A DNA stretch of 53,343 nt, taken from contig JARLGJ010000051.1 of the NCBI GenBank assembly GCA_031296105.1, forward strand, positions 1 through 53,343. Reading direction: 5' to 3'. A program made the translations under genes and the position numbers. Shown piece by piece: positions 32,911 to 41,707 of the stretch; positions within the stretch are counted from its first letter, which is position 1; every line of letters starts with the position of its first letter. The notes beneath the pieces are model-generated. The model made no database searches. It was given only the letters and a program-made list of their open reading frames with translations, and was not told the origin of the DNA. This DNA is from Acidobacteriota bacterium (GTDB lineage: Bacteria; Acidobacteriota; Terriglobia; Terriglobales; Acidobacteriaceae).

Positions 32911-34014
32911 TTAAACGAGCTTGGAATTCTTTTGCGCGTCCAGGTACTTGACGATCTTGCCCACGTCCTGCGAGCGCTCCAGGGTGGTAATTAAAAGGGC
33001 GTCGCCGGAATCGACCACCACCAGGTTATGCACGCCGACGGCGGCCACAAACTTGCCCGGCGCGTGAATGTAGTTGCCTTCCGCCTCCAGCAGGAAGGTG
33101 TCTCCGGCATTGATGACGTTGTGCTTCTGCTTGCCCTGCGCCATGCGGTGCTCAAAGTGCGCGGCCCACGAGCCCAGATCGTTCCAGCCCCAGTCGGCAG
33201 GCACGCAGAAAATGTTGGAGCCTTCTTCGCCGGCAGCCGAGCGCGGCTCCAGAATGCCGTAGTCCACGCTCTTGTCATCGCACTGTGGATAGAACTTTTT
33301 CAGCGCCGCTTCAAACTTTCGCGTGCCCCAGGCGGCGGCGATCTTCTCCAGTTGCTGGGCGGTGTTGGGAAGGTTCTGGCGCAGCGCGTTGACCAGCGTC
33401 TGCGCCGACCACAGAAACATGCCGCTGTTCCAGTAGAAGTTGCCCGCGGCCACAAACTGTTTGGCTACGTCTTCCTTGGGCTTTTCGCAGAAGCGGCGCA
33501 CGCGCGTGGCGCTGCCTTTGTACGCCGCGCCCGCCTCGATGTAGCCGTAACCAGTCTCCGGGCGCGTGGGCTTTACGCCCATGACGACGATGTTGTCTCC
33601 GGCGGCGGCAAGACGAATGCCTTCGGCGAGATCCTTGCGGAACTTCTTCTCCTTGGCGATGACCTGATCGGAAGGAAACAGTCCAAGCACGGCCTTCGGG
33701 TTGCGGCGGTAAAGGATGAAGGCGGCCAATCCGATGGCGGGGGCCGTGTTGCGGCCCATCGGCTCGGCCACAATCTGCTTGCGCGGCAGTTGCTTGAGCT
33801 GGCGGCCAATGGCCGGGCGCAGATGCTGGTTGGTGATGATCCAGAAATTTTCCGCCGGAGCCAACGGCAAAAGGCGCGCCGCCGTCTCCTGAATCATCGA
33901 CTGCTCACTGTTGAGCGGGAGCAACTGCTTTGCAAAGGCCTTGCGGCTGAGCGGCCAGAAGCGCGTGCCGCGGCCGCCGGCAAGAATGACGGGAAAAAAT
34001 TCAGGCTTCGCCAA
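32911..34014 (-). CDS. manC: Mannose-1-phosphate guanylyltransferase
   Basis: The enzyme makes GDP-mannose from mannose-1-P and GTP. The 367-residue protein has the nucleotidyltransferase signature ILAGGRGTRFWPLSRKAFAKQLLPL close to its N-terminus, FPSDQVI and FCEKPKEDVAK in the middle and GWNDLGSW near the sugar site. It lacks the C-terminal isomerase domain of bifunctional ManC/AlgA proteins, consistent with a separate manA next door. Start: TTG 34014 with GAGGAG 4 nt upstream; the open frame continues to 34182 but overlaps the end of manA and has no family similarity. Confidence 0.93.
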   Translation of the reverse strand: MAKPEFFPVILAGGRGTRFWPLSRKAFAKQLLPLNSEQSMIQETAARLLPLAPAENFWIITNQHLRPAIGRQLKQLPRKQIVAEPMGRNTAPAIGLAAFILYRRNPKAVLGLFPSDQVIAKEKKFRKDLAEGIRLAAAGDNIVVMGVKPTRPETGYGYIEAGAAYKGSATRVRRFCEKPKEDVAKQFVAAGNFYWNSGMFLWSAQTLVNALRQNLPNTAQQLEKIAAAWGTRKFEAALKKFYPQCDDKSVDYGILEPRSAAGEEGSNIFCVPADWGWNDLGSWAAHFEHRMAQGKQKHNVINAGDTFLLEAEGNYIHAPGKFVAAVGVHNLVVVDSGDALLITTLERSQDVGKIVKYLDAQKNSKLV

Positions 34015-34054
34015 GGGACTCCTCGGAACGATGCGATGGGATTTAGGCAACAAA

Positions 34055-35062
34055 TTATCTTCTACTACCGGCGTCCGCGGGGCAAGTACGCAGCTCGCCT
34101 TGCGGCTCAGGAGTGGCCTCTCCCGGAACGTACATGCGCAGCACATCGGCCGACCACTGCGGACGCACGGTGAACTCCGCAACGCAGGCGGGAATGATGG
34201 CCGCGTCGCCGCGCATCATCGTCACCGCCGGCGCGCCGGGACTTTCCACCACGGCGCCGCCTTCCAGGGCCACAAGCACCTGCACCGAACTCGCTCCCGG
34301 CGTGGCGTGCAACGTAACCGGCTCCTGGATCGCGTACTGCTCCACCACAAAGCGCGGCGCGGCCAGCAAAAGGTCGTGCTCCTCCACGCGCCGTGGCGGC
34401 ACTAAGCCGGCGTGCGTCCGGGCGCGCAGGCAGGCCAGCCCCTGCTCCAAGTGCAACTGACGCGGACGTCCGTAATCGTACAGGCGATAGGTGAGGTCGC
34501 TGTTCTGCTGTGTCTCGATGAAAATGGCGTTCGGCCCCATGGCATGAACCGTGCCCGCGTCCACGTAGATCATCTGACCGGCTGCCACGTCCAGCCAGTT
34601 CAGCATGTGCTCGGCCTGCTTTTGCTCAATGGCCATGCGGAACATTTCCACGTCAATGCCGGGACGCAGACCAAGGCCCACCTGCGCTCCGGCCACGGAG
34701 CGCGCTACGTACCAGCACTCGGTTTTGCCGCACGGCTCGCCAATCTCGTGGGCGCGCGCATCGTCCGGATGCACCTGCACGCTGAGCTTTTGCCGCGGGA
34801 AAAGAAACTTGATGAGCAGAGGAAAGCGGTTGGGCTGCGCCGAGGCCGCGCCCACGAATTCGGCACCGTATGCGGAAGAAACCTCCGCCAGCGTTTTGCC
34901 CGCCAGCGGGCCACCGCTGACCTGGCAAGTGTCGCCCGTCAGCCAGACTTCGCCAATGGGTTCGCCTTCTACGGTGTGCGTGAAATACGGACGGAGGTCG
35001 CGCGTGCCCCAGACACGCTCATGAAATTCGGGATGGACGAGAAACGGTACCAGAGACGGCAT
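34055..35062 (-). CDS. manA: Mannose-6-phosphate isomerase, type I
   Basis: ManA interconverts fructose-6-P and mannose-6-P, the entry to GDP-mannose. The protein has 335 residues from ATG 35062, matching the short Bacillus-type class. The zinc motif appears as LSVQVHPDDARAHE, and another zinc-site segment as IYVDAGTVHAMG. The N-terminus LVPFLVHPEFHERVWG fits the family directly after ATG 35062, which has GGGG 7 nt upstream. An upstream ATG at 35092 would add ten residues without a ribosome binding site. It is the first gene of the manA-manC-manB operon. Confidence 0.92.
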   Translation of the reverse strand: MPSLVPFLVHPEFHERVWGTRDLRPYFTHTVEGEPIGEVWLTGDTCQVSGGPLAGKTLAEVSSAYGAEFVGAASAQPNRFPLLIKFLFPRQKLSVQVHPDDARAHEIGEPCGKTECWYVARSVAGAQVGLGLRPGIDVEMFRMAIEQKQAEHMLNWLDVAAGQMIYVDAGTVHAMGPNAIFIETQQNSDLTYRLYDYGRPRQLHLEQGLACLRARTHAGLVPPRRVEEHDLLLAAPRFVVEQYAIQEPVTLHATPGASSVQVLVALEGGAVVESPGAPAVTMMRGDAAIIPACVAEFTVRPQWSADVLRMYVPGEATPEPQGELRTCPADAGSRR

Positions 35063-35176
35063 CGGTTGCCCCGCAACAGAAGTACGCCTCATTTTACGGC
35101 AAAATCAGAGATGCAACCGCCTCTCCTGGCTTTCTGCTTCGGGCGGCACTCTCGCTGATTTTGCGTTCAATGAAAC

Positions 35177-35216
35177 GGGCGGAGAAATGGGTGCTGGCGC
35201 CTCCATCTCTCCGCCC
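35177..35216 (-). terminator. Terminator of the aminotransferase gene
   Basis: A 14-bp stem with one wobble (GGGCGGAGAAATGG at 35177-35190, CCATCTCTCCGCCC at 35203-35216) lies 22 bp after the stop. It is followed on the minus strand by GTTTCATT, a moderate tail. Confidence 0.7.
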
Positions 35217-35237
35217 AGGTACTTAACGGCCAATCAA

Positions 35238-36422
35238 TTACAGCGCGGCAAAGAATTTCGCGATCCGCTCCAGGCCACGGTCAATGGCGTCAGCCGACGT
35301 GGCATAAGAGCAGCGGATATGACCCGCCAGACCAAAGGCCTCGCCGGGCACGGTGACCACGTGACCTTCATGCAGCAGGCGCGAGGACAGTTGTAAGGTG
35401 TCAATGCCGGCGCGCTTGGCAACCTCGCTGACGTCCGGGAAGGCATAGAACGCGCCTTCCGGCATATTGCACTTCACGCCGGGAATCTGGCGCAGGCCGT
35501 TGACGATGCGCTCACGCAGCGTGATGTACTCGGCCTTCATGCCGGCCACGCACTGCTGCGAACTGGTGAGCGCCGCCAGACCCGCCTTCTGCACAATCGA
35601 CGTGGGGTTGGACGTGGACTGGCTCTGCAGCTTGGTCAACTGCTTGACCACGGCCAACGGAGCCAGCGCGTAGCCCAGGCGCCAGCCGGTCATCGAGTAG
35701 GTCTTCGAGAGCGAGCCCATCACCAACAATGAATCCTTGTACTCGGTGAGCGACCCCAGCGAGAACGACTTGCCGGTGTAGTCCAGATAGACGTAACACT
35801 CGTCGCTCATCACGTAGATGCCGCGCGAGGCCGCCAGTTTGACGATGGCCGCCAGGTCTTCCGGGGCCACCACGGCGCCCGAAGGATTGTTCGGCGAGTT
35901 CACCAGGATGATCTTGGTGCGCGGCGTAATGGCCTTTTCGATCATCGCGGCCGTCAGGCGGAAGCCGTCTTCCGCGCTGGTGGGCACAAAGCAGCACTTG
36001 CCGCCGCAAAACTGCACCATGTCCTTGAACGAGACCCAGTAGGGCACGGGGATGATGACTTCATCGCCGTGATCCACCAGCACCTGAAAGGTGTTGAACA
36101 GGGCGTTTTTGCCGCCTGTGGTGACGATGGTTTCATCGAACGTGTAGTTGGAGCCGAAGTCCTGCTTGTGGCGCTCGACAATGGCCTGGCGGAGGTCTTT
36201 GATGCCCGCAACCGGCGTGTACTTGGTGAAGTTCTTCTGGATGGCTTCGATGCCGGCCTGTTTGATGTGCTCCGGCGTGGTGAAGTGCGGCTCACCGGCG
36301 CCGAAGTCCACCAGGTCCACGCCCTGCGAACGCAGGACGGTTGCTTCGTTGTTGATGGCCATCGTAGCCGAAATTTCAATACGGCCGATGCGCGCCGTAA
36401 ATGCAGTGGCGGTTGCGGACAT
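35238..36422 (-). CDS. Class I/II aminotransferase (aspartate aminotransferase-like)
   Basis: The 394-residue PLP enzyme belongs to the fold-type I class Ib aspartate/aromatic aminotransferases. Visible features: FGAGEPHFTTPEHI near the N-terminus, VTTGGKNALFNTFQVLVDHGDEV, the LVNSPNNPSGAVV segment (with the Asn contacting PLP), DECYVYLDYTG (Asp contacting the pyridine nitrogen), and the Schiff-base lysine in GSLSKTYSMTGWRLGY. ATG 36422 has AAGGA upstream. Aspartate aminotransferase is the likeliest activity, but prephenate/glutamate specificity cannot be excluded. It lies 67 bp downstream of coaD. Confidence 0.9.
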   Translation of the reverse strand: MSATATAFTARIGRIEISATMAINNEATVLRSQGVDLVDFGAGEPHFTTPEHIKQAGIEAIQKNFTKYTPVAGIKDLRQAIVERHKQDFGSNYTFDETIVTTGGKNALFNTFQVLVDHGDEVIIPVPYWVSFKDMVQFCGGKCCFVPTSAEDGFRLTAAMIEKAITPRTKIILVNSPNNPSGAVVAPEDLAAIVKLAASRGIYVMSDECYVYLDYTGKSFSLGSLTEYKDSLLVMGSLSKTYSMTGWRLGYALAPLAVVKQLTKLQSQSTSNPTSIVQKAGLAALTSSQQCVAGMKAEYITLRERIVNGLRQIPGVKCNMPEGAFYAFPDVSEVAKRAGIDTLQLSSRLLHEGHVVTVPGEAFGLAGHIRCSYATSADAIDRGLERIAKFFAAL

Positions 36423-36489
36423 GGAGTATTCCTTTCCAGGTAGCTTCAATTTGTTTTTGCCCCACTTCCAGACAGGGCGGGAAGAAAAT

Positions 36490-36993
36490 CTACTTCGAAC
36501 CGGCGGCGGAGACGCTGACACGTGTTCGCAGTTGCGCTTCCACCGAGGGCGGCAACAGACCGTTCAGCGAACCGCCCAGCGTGGCGATTTCGCGTACCAG
36601 GCGCGAGCTGAGATAGGAATAGGCGCCGGCGGGCATCATGAACACCGTCTCCAGCGTGGGATCCAGTTTGCGGTTCATCCACGCCATTTGCAGTTCGTAC
36701 TCGTAGTCGCTGACGGCGCGGATGCCGCGCAAGACCGCCTGCGCGCCGCACTGCCTTGCAAAGTCCACCATCAGTCCGTTGAAGGACTCCACGCGCACGT
36801 TCGTCCACGGGGCGCAGCATTCGCGCAGCATCTGCATACGCTCGTCCACCGTAAACAGCGCGGTCTTCTCCGTGTTGCACAGGATGGCGACCACCAACTC
36901 GTCAAAAATCTTTGCCCCGCGCTGAATCAGGTCGAGGTGGCCGTTGGTCGGCGGATCGAACGAACCCGGATATATCGCAACGACGTGCTTCAA
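36490..36993 (-). CDS. coaD: Phosphopantetheine adenylyltransferase
   Basis: CoaD catalyses the penultimate step of CoA synthesis, 4'-phosphopantetheine plus ATP to dephospho-CoA. The 167-residue protein has the nucleotidyltransferase motif YPGSFDPPTNGHLDLI (TxGH-type, residues 8-23), VLRGIRAVSDYEYELQMAWMN, and the YLSSRLVREIA (S-S-x-x-V-R) site. The TTG at 36993 is the start: it lies directly before the family N-terminus and has GAGG 6 nt upstream. The open frame further upstream is not coding. The promoter TTGCTT-N18-TAGAAT lies 35-65 bp upstream. Confidence 0.95.
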   Translation of the reverse strand: MKHVVAIYPGSFDPPTNGHLDLIQRGAKIFDELVVAILCNTEKTALFTVDERMQMLRECCAPWTNVRVESFNGLMVDFARQCGAQAVLRGIRAVSDYEYELQMAWMNRKLDPTLETVFMMPAGAYSYLSSRLVREIATLGGSLNGLLPPSVEAQLRTRVSVSAAGSK

Positions 36994-37028
36994 AAGAGGC
37001 CTCGGAAACGCTGTCGTGGAATGCTCTG

Positions 37029-37058
37029 ATTCTAGCGGGATCGCCGTGGATGAAGCAA
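37029..37058 (-). promoter_or_regulatory. Promoter of coaD
   Basis: TTGCTT (37058-37053) and TAGAAT (37034-37029) on the minus strand are 18 bp apart, with the -10 35 bp before the coaD start. Confidence 0.55.
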
Positions 37059-37103
37059 CATCCGGTCGCCGCCAAATTCCCCGCCCGGGCACGGAACGTG
37101 CTC

Positions 37104-37109
37104 TACAAT
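37104..37109 (+). promoter_or_regulatory. -10 box of the AI-2E exporter gene
   Basis: TACAAT lies 26 nt before ATG 37136. The -35 region is weak. Confidence 0.4.
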
Positions 37110-37135
37110 GGGGCAACTGCCATGGGGGCAAGGCG

Positions 37136-38188
37136 ATGAACCTGCTCGACAAGAACACGCTGCGCGTCATTTTCACCATTCTGGCCACGGTGGCCCTGCT
37201 GAGCTTTCTCTGGCTGGCGCGCAAACCGCTGCTGGTGTTCCTGTTTGCCATGCTGTTTGCCTACCTGCTGGAGCCTCTGATCGGCCTTTTGCAGCGCTGG
37301 ACGCGTGCCGGGCGCGGCGTGGCCATCGCCATCGTTTACATCCTGCTGCTGGGCGGGCTGTTTACCTCCGTCGCCGCCGTGGGGCCGCGGGTGATCGAGG
37401 AAGGCCGCCGCCTCTCGCAGGCCGCGCCCGAGCTTTACAACAAATTTGCCAGTGGCAGCATTGCCCTGCAGGTGGGCCAGGCACGCGGCTGGAGCGCGCA
37501 GACGCAACAGAGCGTGCAGCAGTTCATCGTCAGCCACCGCGACGAGGTTCTCACCACCCTCAGCGAGCAGGGTGCCAAGCTCACCGGGATGGCCGCCAAC
37601 ACGTTGTGGATCGTGCTGATCCCCATCCTTGCCGTATTCTTCCTCTCCGATAAAAGCCGCTTCGCCAACGGCATCGAGCGCCTCTTCTCCGATCCGCACA
37701 GTCGCCGCCTGGTGCACGACGTGATGAACGATCTGGACGGAATGCTCTCTCACTTTGTAAGGGCGCAGCTCTACCTGGCCGCCATCTCCTGCGCCGTGTA
37801 CGTCACCGGCCTCTCTCTGCTGCACGCGCCCTATGCCCTGGTGCTGGGCATACTGGGCGGACTGCTGGAGTTCATCCCCTTTGTCGGCCCGATGGTAGCC
37901 GGAGTGCTGATCCTGGGGGTGGCCTTCGGTTTCAACTACCCGCATCTGCTGGCCGTGCTGCTCTTCCTGCTGCTGTGGCGTGGCGTGCAGGACTACATCA
38001 TCTCGCCGCGCGTGCTGGGCGGCCGCGTGGAGGTGCATCCCCTGCTGGCCATCTTCGGTGTGCTGGCCGGCGGAGAGATTGCCGGCGTGGCGGGCATCTA
38101 CTTTGCCGTGCCGGTGCTGGCCGCCATACGCATTCTGTGGCAGCGCTGGCACGAGCGCGGACGCGCCGCATCCTCAACGGCACTTTAA
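37136..38188 (+). CDS. AI-2E family transporter
   Basis: The 350-residue membrane protein belongs to the AI-2E/PerM superfamily (PF01594). Eight helices are suggested: a pair at the N-terminus with LARKPLLVFLFAMLFAYLLEPLI, a long amphipathic central region with the dimer-like helices, and the C-terminal block GILGGLLEFIPFVGPMVAGVLILGV, followed by the conserved hydrophilic DYIISPRVLGGRVEVHPLLAI. Members include the AI-2 exporter TqsA and sodium/proton antiporters, so the substrate here is unknown. ATG 37136 has AAGG upstream. It is divergent from coaD and followed by a STAS protein 157 bp later. Confidence 0.9.
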   Translation: MNLLDKNTLRVIFTILATVALLSFLWLARKPLLVFLFAMLFAYLLEPLIGLLQRWTRAGRGVAIAIVYILLLGGLFTSVAAVGPRVIEEGRRLSQAAPELYNKFASGSIALQVGQARGWSAQTQQSVQQFIVSHRDEVLTTLSEQGAKLTGMAANTLWIVLIPILAVFFLSDKSRFANGIERLFSDPHSRRLVHDVMNDLDGMLSHFVRAQLYLAAISCAVYVTGLSLLHAPYALVLGILGGLLEFIPFVGPMVAGVLILGVAFGFNYPHLLAVLLFLLLWRGVQDYIISPRVLGGRVEVHPLLAIFGVLAGGEIAGVAGIYFAVPVLAAIRILWQRWHERGRAASSTAL

Positions 38189-38345
38189 CCCGGCGCCGGC
38201 GTCCCAATTCAGGGCATTTTCCCTATCCCCGTTACCGAATCAGGCACGTCACATATTCTTCAAATATATTTCACGCCTTCGCAACGAACTTCCGGTACTT
38301 CTGGACGTAATAGAAAACGTGAAGCAAGTGACCGAAGGGACGGGT

Positions 38346-38702
38346 ATGGACCTGATCATGGAAGTAAGGACCGGACGCGAGCGAGTGACCTTGGCCTGCC
38401 ACGGCAAGCTGGTGGGCGGCAAGGAGGCTGAGGCCTTCCGGCGCAACGTGGTGCTACTGCTGGGCGGTTTTCAGCACGTGGACATCAATCTGTCGCAGAT
38501 ACGCGCGGTGGATTGCGGAGGACTGGGCAGCCTGGCCGCGGTGCTGGGTATGGCCCGTGACAAAAACTGCCAGGTGCGGGTACTGCACGCCAACTCGATC
38601 ATCCGCGAGCAACTGAAATTGACCGGTCTGGAGCGCTTTCTGGCCGACGCGCCCAACGGCTCAATGAGCCTGGTGGATGCCCCGCACGTGGCCGTAGCCT
38701 GA
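38346..38702 (+). CDS. STAS-domain protein (anti-sigma factor antagonist-like)
   Basis: The 118-residue single-domain protein has the STAS fold of SpoIIAA-type antagonists: RERVTLACHGKLVGGKEAEAF, a strand HVDINLSQI, then the phosphorylation loop AVDCGGLGSL and NCQVRVLHANSIIREQLKLTGLERFL. In SpoIIAA the loop is D-S-S-G and the second Ser is phosphorylated by the anti-sigma kinase. Here it reads Asp56-Cys57-Gly58-Gly59, so the phospho-acceptor serine is missing. The protein may therefore be a non-phosphorylatable partner or act in another signalling complex. ATG 38346 is chosen for its AAGGGACGGG upstream; GTG 38322 is an alternative. No anti-sigma or sigma factor lies nearby. Confidence 0.8.
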   Translation: MDLIMEVRTGRERVTLACHGKLVGGKEAEAFRRNVVLLLGGFQHVDINLSQIRAVDCGGLGSLAAVLGMARDKNCQVRVLHANSIIREQLKLTGLERFLADAPNGSMSLVDAPHVAVA

Positions 38703-38744
38703 GTCACAAACGACTTTGCTTTCCCTGTTGGAAGATTGGGAAAG

Positions 38745-38774
38745 AAAGAGGGGCGGCTGCGGCCACCCCTCTTT
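38745..38774. terminator. Bidirectional terminator between STAS gene and recA
   Basis: A long stem AAAGAGGGG / CCCCTCTTT, extended inside by GGC / GCC pairs, lies between the converging STAS and recA genes. Minus-strand continuation is CTTTCTTTCCC; plus-strand continuation contains a T7 run about 8 nt later. Confidence 0.75.
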
Positions 38775-38794
38775 AGTGCATTTTTTTCAACGGC

Positions 38795-39871
38795 TTACTT
38801 CTTTGGCACCGCAGCCTTGGCCGCGGCAACTTCCTTGGGCGAAACCGGAGCCGGCTCGGCGGGAGCTTCGGCGGCGGCCTTGTCCAGGCCAAGCGCCTTG
38901 CGCACGGCGGCCTCCACCCTGGCCGTCACGTCCTTGTTTTCCTTCAGGAAATTCTTGGTGTTCTCGCGGCCCTGACCGATGCGCTCGCCGTCGAAGCTGT
39001 ACCAGGCGCCGGACTTCTCCACGATGTTGCGCTCCACTGCCACATCGAGCATGTCGCCTTCCTTGGAGATGCCCTCGCCGTACATGATGTCGAATTCAGC
39101 ATCGCGGAAGGGAGCAGCCGTTTTGTTCTTGACGATCTTCACCTTGGTGCGCGAGCCCACCACCTGGTCGCCGTCCTTGATTGCGGCAATGCGGCGGATG
39201 TCGATGCGCACCGAACTATAGAACTTGAGCGCGCGGCCACCGGTGGTGGTTTCCGGATTGCCGAACATGACGCCGATCTTCTCGCGGATCTGATTGATGA
39301 AAATGAGGCAGGTGCGCGACTTGCTGACCGTACCGGTCAGCTTGCGCAGCGCCTGCGACATGAGGCGCGCCTGCAGGCCCATGTGACTGTCGCCCATTTC
39401 GCCGTCGAGTTCGGCCTTGGGCACCAGCGCGGCCACGGAGTCCACCACCAGCACGTCGATGGCGCCCGAGCGCACCAGTGCCTCGGTGATCTCCAGCGCC
39501 TGCTCGCCGTAGTCCGGCTGAGACACCAGAAGGTTGTCCACGTCCACACCCAGCTTTTTGGCGTAGGCCGGGTCCAGAGCGTGCTCGGCATCCACAAAGG
39601 CCGCCATGCCACCGGCCTTCTGCGCCTCGGCAATGATTTGCAGGGTGATGGTGGTTTTGCCCGAGGATTCCGGGCCGAAGACCTCGACAACGCGGCCGCG
39701 GGGCACGCCTCCCACGCCCAGAGCGGCATCGAACGAGATGCTACCCGTCGAGATGACCGCGATGGGGACGATGGGGCCCTTACTGCCCAGACGCATGATG
39801 GAACCCTTGCCAAACTGCTTTTCAATCTGAGAGAGCGCAACGTCGATTGCGCGGGACCGTTCGTCTGCCAT
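38795..39871 (-). CDS. recA: Recombinase A
   Basis: RecA forms the strand-exchange filament and triggers LexA autocleavage. The 358-residue protein aligns throughout: Walker [10 protein letters not shown] (66-74, the same position as in E. coli), the [17 protein letters not shown]alker B strand, [10 protein letters not shown] and [36 protein letters not shown] (L2 and adjacent). A short alanine- and proline-rich C-terminal tail replaces the acidic E. coli tail. ATG 39871 is preceded by GAGGAG. The 264-bp upstream region has no CTGT-N8-ACAG LexA box that I can see; a different SOS operator or none is possible. Confidence 0.98.
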   Translation of the reverse strand: MADERSRAIDVALSQIEKQFGKGSIMRLGSKGPIVPIAVISTGSISFDAALGVGGVPRGRVVEVFGPESSGKTTITLQIIAEAQKAGGMAAFVDAEHALDPAYAKKLGVDVDNLLVSQPDYGEQALEITEALVRSGAIDVLVVDSVAALVPKAELDGEMGDSHMGLQARLMSQALRKLTGTVSKSRTCLIFINQIREKIGVMFGNPETTTGGRALKFYSSVRIDIRRIAAIKDGDQVVGSRTKVKIVKNKTAAPFRDAEFDIMYGEGISKEGDMLDVAVERNIVEKSGAWYSFDGERIGQGRENTKNFLKENKDVTARVEAAVRKALGLDKAAAEAPAEPAPVSPKEVAAAKAAVPKK

Positions 39872-40135
39872 TCTCGGTAGCTCCTCGGGCCACCCCGTGC
39901 GGACAGGGTGCGCGAAAATTTCAGGAAGGGATGATGCCCAGCTCCTACGCCGCCCTCCGCAAGACAGCGAAGCTCAAAGACTTTCCCAGCTTGGTAAGGC
40001 GACAGGGGAGAGAATAGCACTTTGCATAAAAAAGGGGAAGAAATGGAGAAGATCGACTTCCAAAATTCCCATTTTTGATTGCTTCCAGCTATCTTTCCCC
40101 GCAAAAACCCCGGTTCGTGTCCAAAAATCGTGCAT

Positions 40136-41707
40136 TTACCGCTGCAAAAGGTCCACCGGCTGGCGCACGTCCGTCACGCGGAAGAATCCCGCCAGCGAAG
40201 GATAACGCTCGGCCACTTTTTCGTACATCTGGTAGGCCACGCTGCGATAGCTCCAGTGGCCGCCCACGCCGGTGCGCAGCTCGCTGATGTACACGGCCTC
40301 GGCCAAGTCCATTTTGAACAGCGTGCGCTTGCGGTAGGCCAGGGGCAGCAGGTAGTGGGTAGCGCTATCGGTTTCTCCGTGCACGGCCAGCGACGCCGCC
40401 AGCCACCCGGCATTGGCCGCCACCTGCTGCATGGTGGCCGCATAGCGCTCCTGGTGGCCGCCTTCGGCGATCTCGCGCGGCGTGTCAAAACCATGGGCGA
40501 AACAGTACTCCTGATGGATCTGCACGCAGCGGCGATGGCGATGCAGGTCGCGGTAAGCGCCAATGTCCATCAGGATGTCGAAGCGGAATTTTTGCCCTGC
40601 GCTGTAGGCGCGCAGCAGCTCGTCGTGGCGGCCGCGATGCTTTGTTCCCAGGGCAACGATCTCGTCGCGTCGCGCCGCTGTAAGTGATTCCACGGCCTGG
40701 CGCAACTGCCGGTAGGGATACTGGCTGGCCTGGTAGAGCAACGTGGTGGCCAGCTCGATTTCCAAAGGCTCGTCGTCCAGCAGATCAACCTCGGGGGCCG
40801 CGTTGATTGCCGCCCCGTTCATCAGCTCGCGGACGGCCTGCGCCAGCTCCGGCGCGGTGGCCAGCTCATAGGCATTGGGCTCGGCGTACTTCACCAGCGT
40901 GGGAGAGGCATGAACCTCGCGCAGCAGCTCGCGGCGCGCTTCTTCGCCCAGCGCGGCATCGGCGGCGGTAATGGCTTCCACCAGCTTTTCGCGACGGGCG
41001 GAGTTCACGTCCCAGGCCGGGCCGCGCGCGGAGTCCTTCATCAACTCGGCCAAGCGGCGCACCTCGGCGTAGGGACTGCCCAGCAGCCGGGAGACCTGCG
41101 TCTCCAGGGTGCGCGCGTTCACGATCTGCCCCAAGGAGGTGTTCGTCGCCAAAGGCAGCAGGTAGCGGGAGATATCGAAGGCCCGGGCGCGCAAAGTGCG
41201 CTCATACTGCTCCTGCGGCATCTCAGAAGGCTTGGGCGTGCGGGCCACAAGATAGTCAAAGTTGAACTGGCTGAAGGCCTGGTACTCATCGAGGAGGAAC
41301 TGGATTGTGTCCTCGTAGAGCTTGGCATCCGCGGCCTGGGCAAAGGGCGGCGTATAGTGGCCGCTCTTCTTGAAGTCCTGGTAGCGGGTGGAGCGCTCCT
41401 GGCCGTCCCAGCGCGTCTCGTCCACCACCTGCGTGGCCGCCAGCAGGCTCAGACGCTCAATGGCCATGGCGAGGTGCGCCAGGTCGGCAATGGAGCGGTG
41501 GCCGTACTGGAAATAGAAGGTGCTCAGGAACTTCTCGGCCTTCTGCTCGTTCAGCTCCGCCAGCGACTGCTTCATGGAGAGCGCCGAGCGCGAGTACTTG
41601 GCCATGGCGTAGGCCTGCACTTCAGGATCGGCTCCGTGGATGCAATACACTTCAGGTTCGGCCGCACGGGTGGCGGCAGCGGACGTGGGGCTGGCGGGGA
41701 CGCTCAT
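40136..41707 (-). CDS. thyX: Long two-part ThyX-like thymidylate synthase
   Basis: ThyX makes dTMP from dUMP with FAD and methylenetetrahydrofolate. The usual protein has 220-250 residues; this one has 523 and appears to contain two ThyX-related halves. The first (about 45-150) has YGHRSIADLAHLAMAIERLSLLAATQVVD and QERSTRYQDF, resembling the N-x-E-x-S-x-R-Y part of the signature. The second (about 340-520) has RDLHRHRRCVQIHQEYCFAHGF, containing the RHR element, and YRKRTLFKMDLAEAVYISELRT. The canonical RHRxxSxNExSxRY motif is thus split between halves. Long ThyX-like proteins of this size are known in a few phyla (for example Chlamydiae), from memory. ATG 41707 has GACAAT 6 nt upstream and no Shine-Dalgarno. 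Confidence 0.8.
   Translation of the reverse strand: MSVPASPTSAAATRAAEPEVYCIHGADPEVQAYAMAKYSRSALSMKQSLAELNEQKAEKFLSTFYFQYGHRSIADLAHLAMAIERLSLLAATQVVDETRWDGQERSTRYQDFKKSGHYTPPFAQAADAKLYEDTIQFLLDEYQAFSQFNFDYLVARTPKPSEMPQEQYERTLRARAFDISRYLLPLATNTSLGQIVNARTLETQVSRLLGSPYAEVRRLAELMKDSARGPAWDVNSARREKLVEAITAADAALGEEARRELLREVHASPTLVKYAEPNAYELATAPELAQAVRELMNGAAINAAPEVDLLDDEPLEIELATTLLYQASQYPYRQLRQAVESLTAARRDEIVALGTKHRGRHDELLRAYSAGQKFRFDILMDIGAYRDLHRHRRCVQIHQEYCFAHGFDTPREIAEGGHQERYAATMQQVAANAGWLAASLAVHGETDSATHYLLPLAYRKRTLFKMDLAEAVYISELRTGVGGHWSYRSVAYQMYEKVAERYPSLAGFFRVTDVRQPVDLLQR

Noticed and set aside
39872..40135. LexA operator upstream of recA
   Set aside because: Neither CTGT-N8-ACAG nor a GAAC-N4-GTTC palindrome is visible; another operator type cannot be judged by eye.
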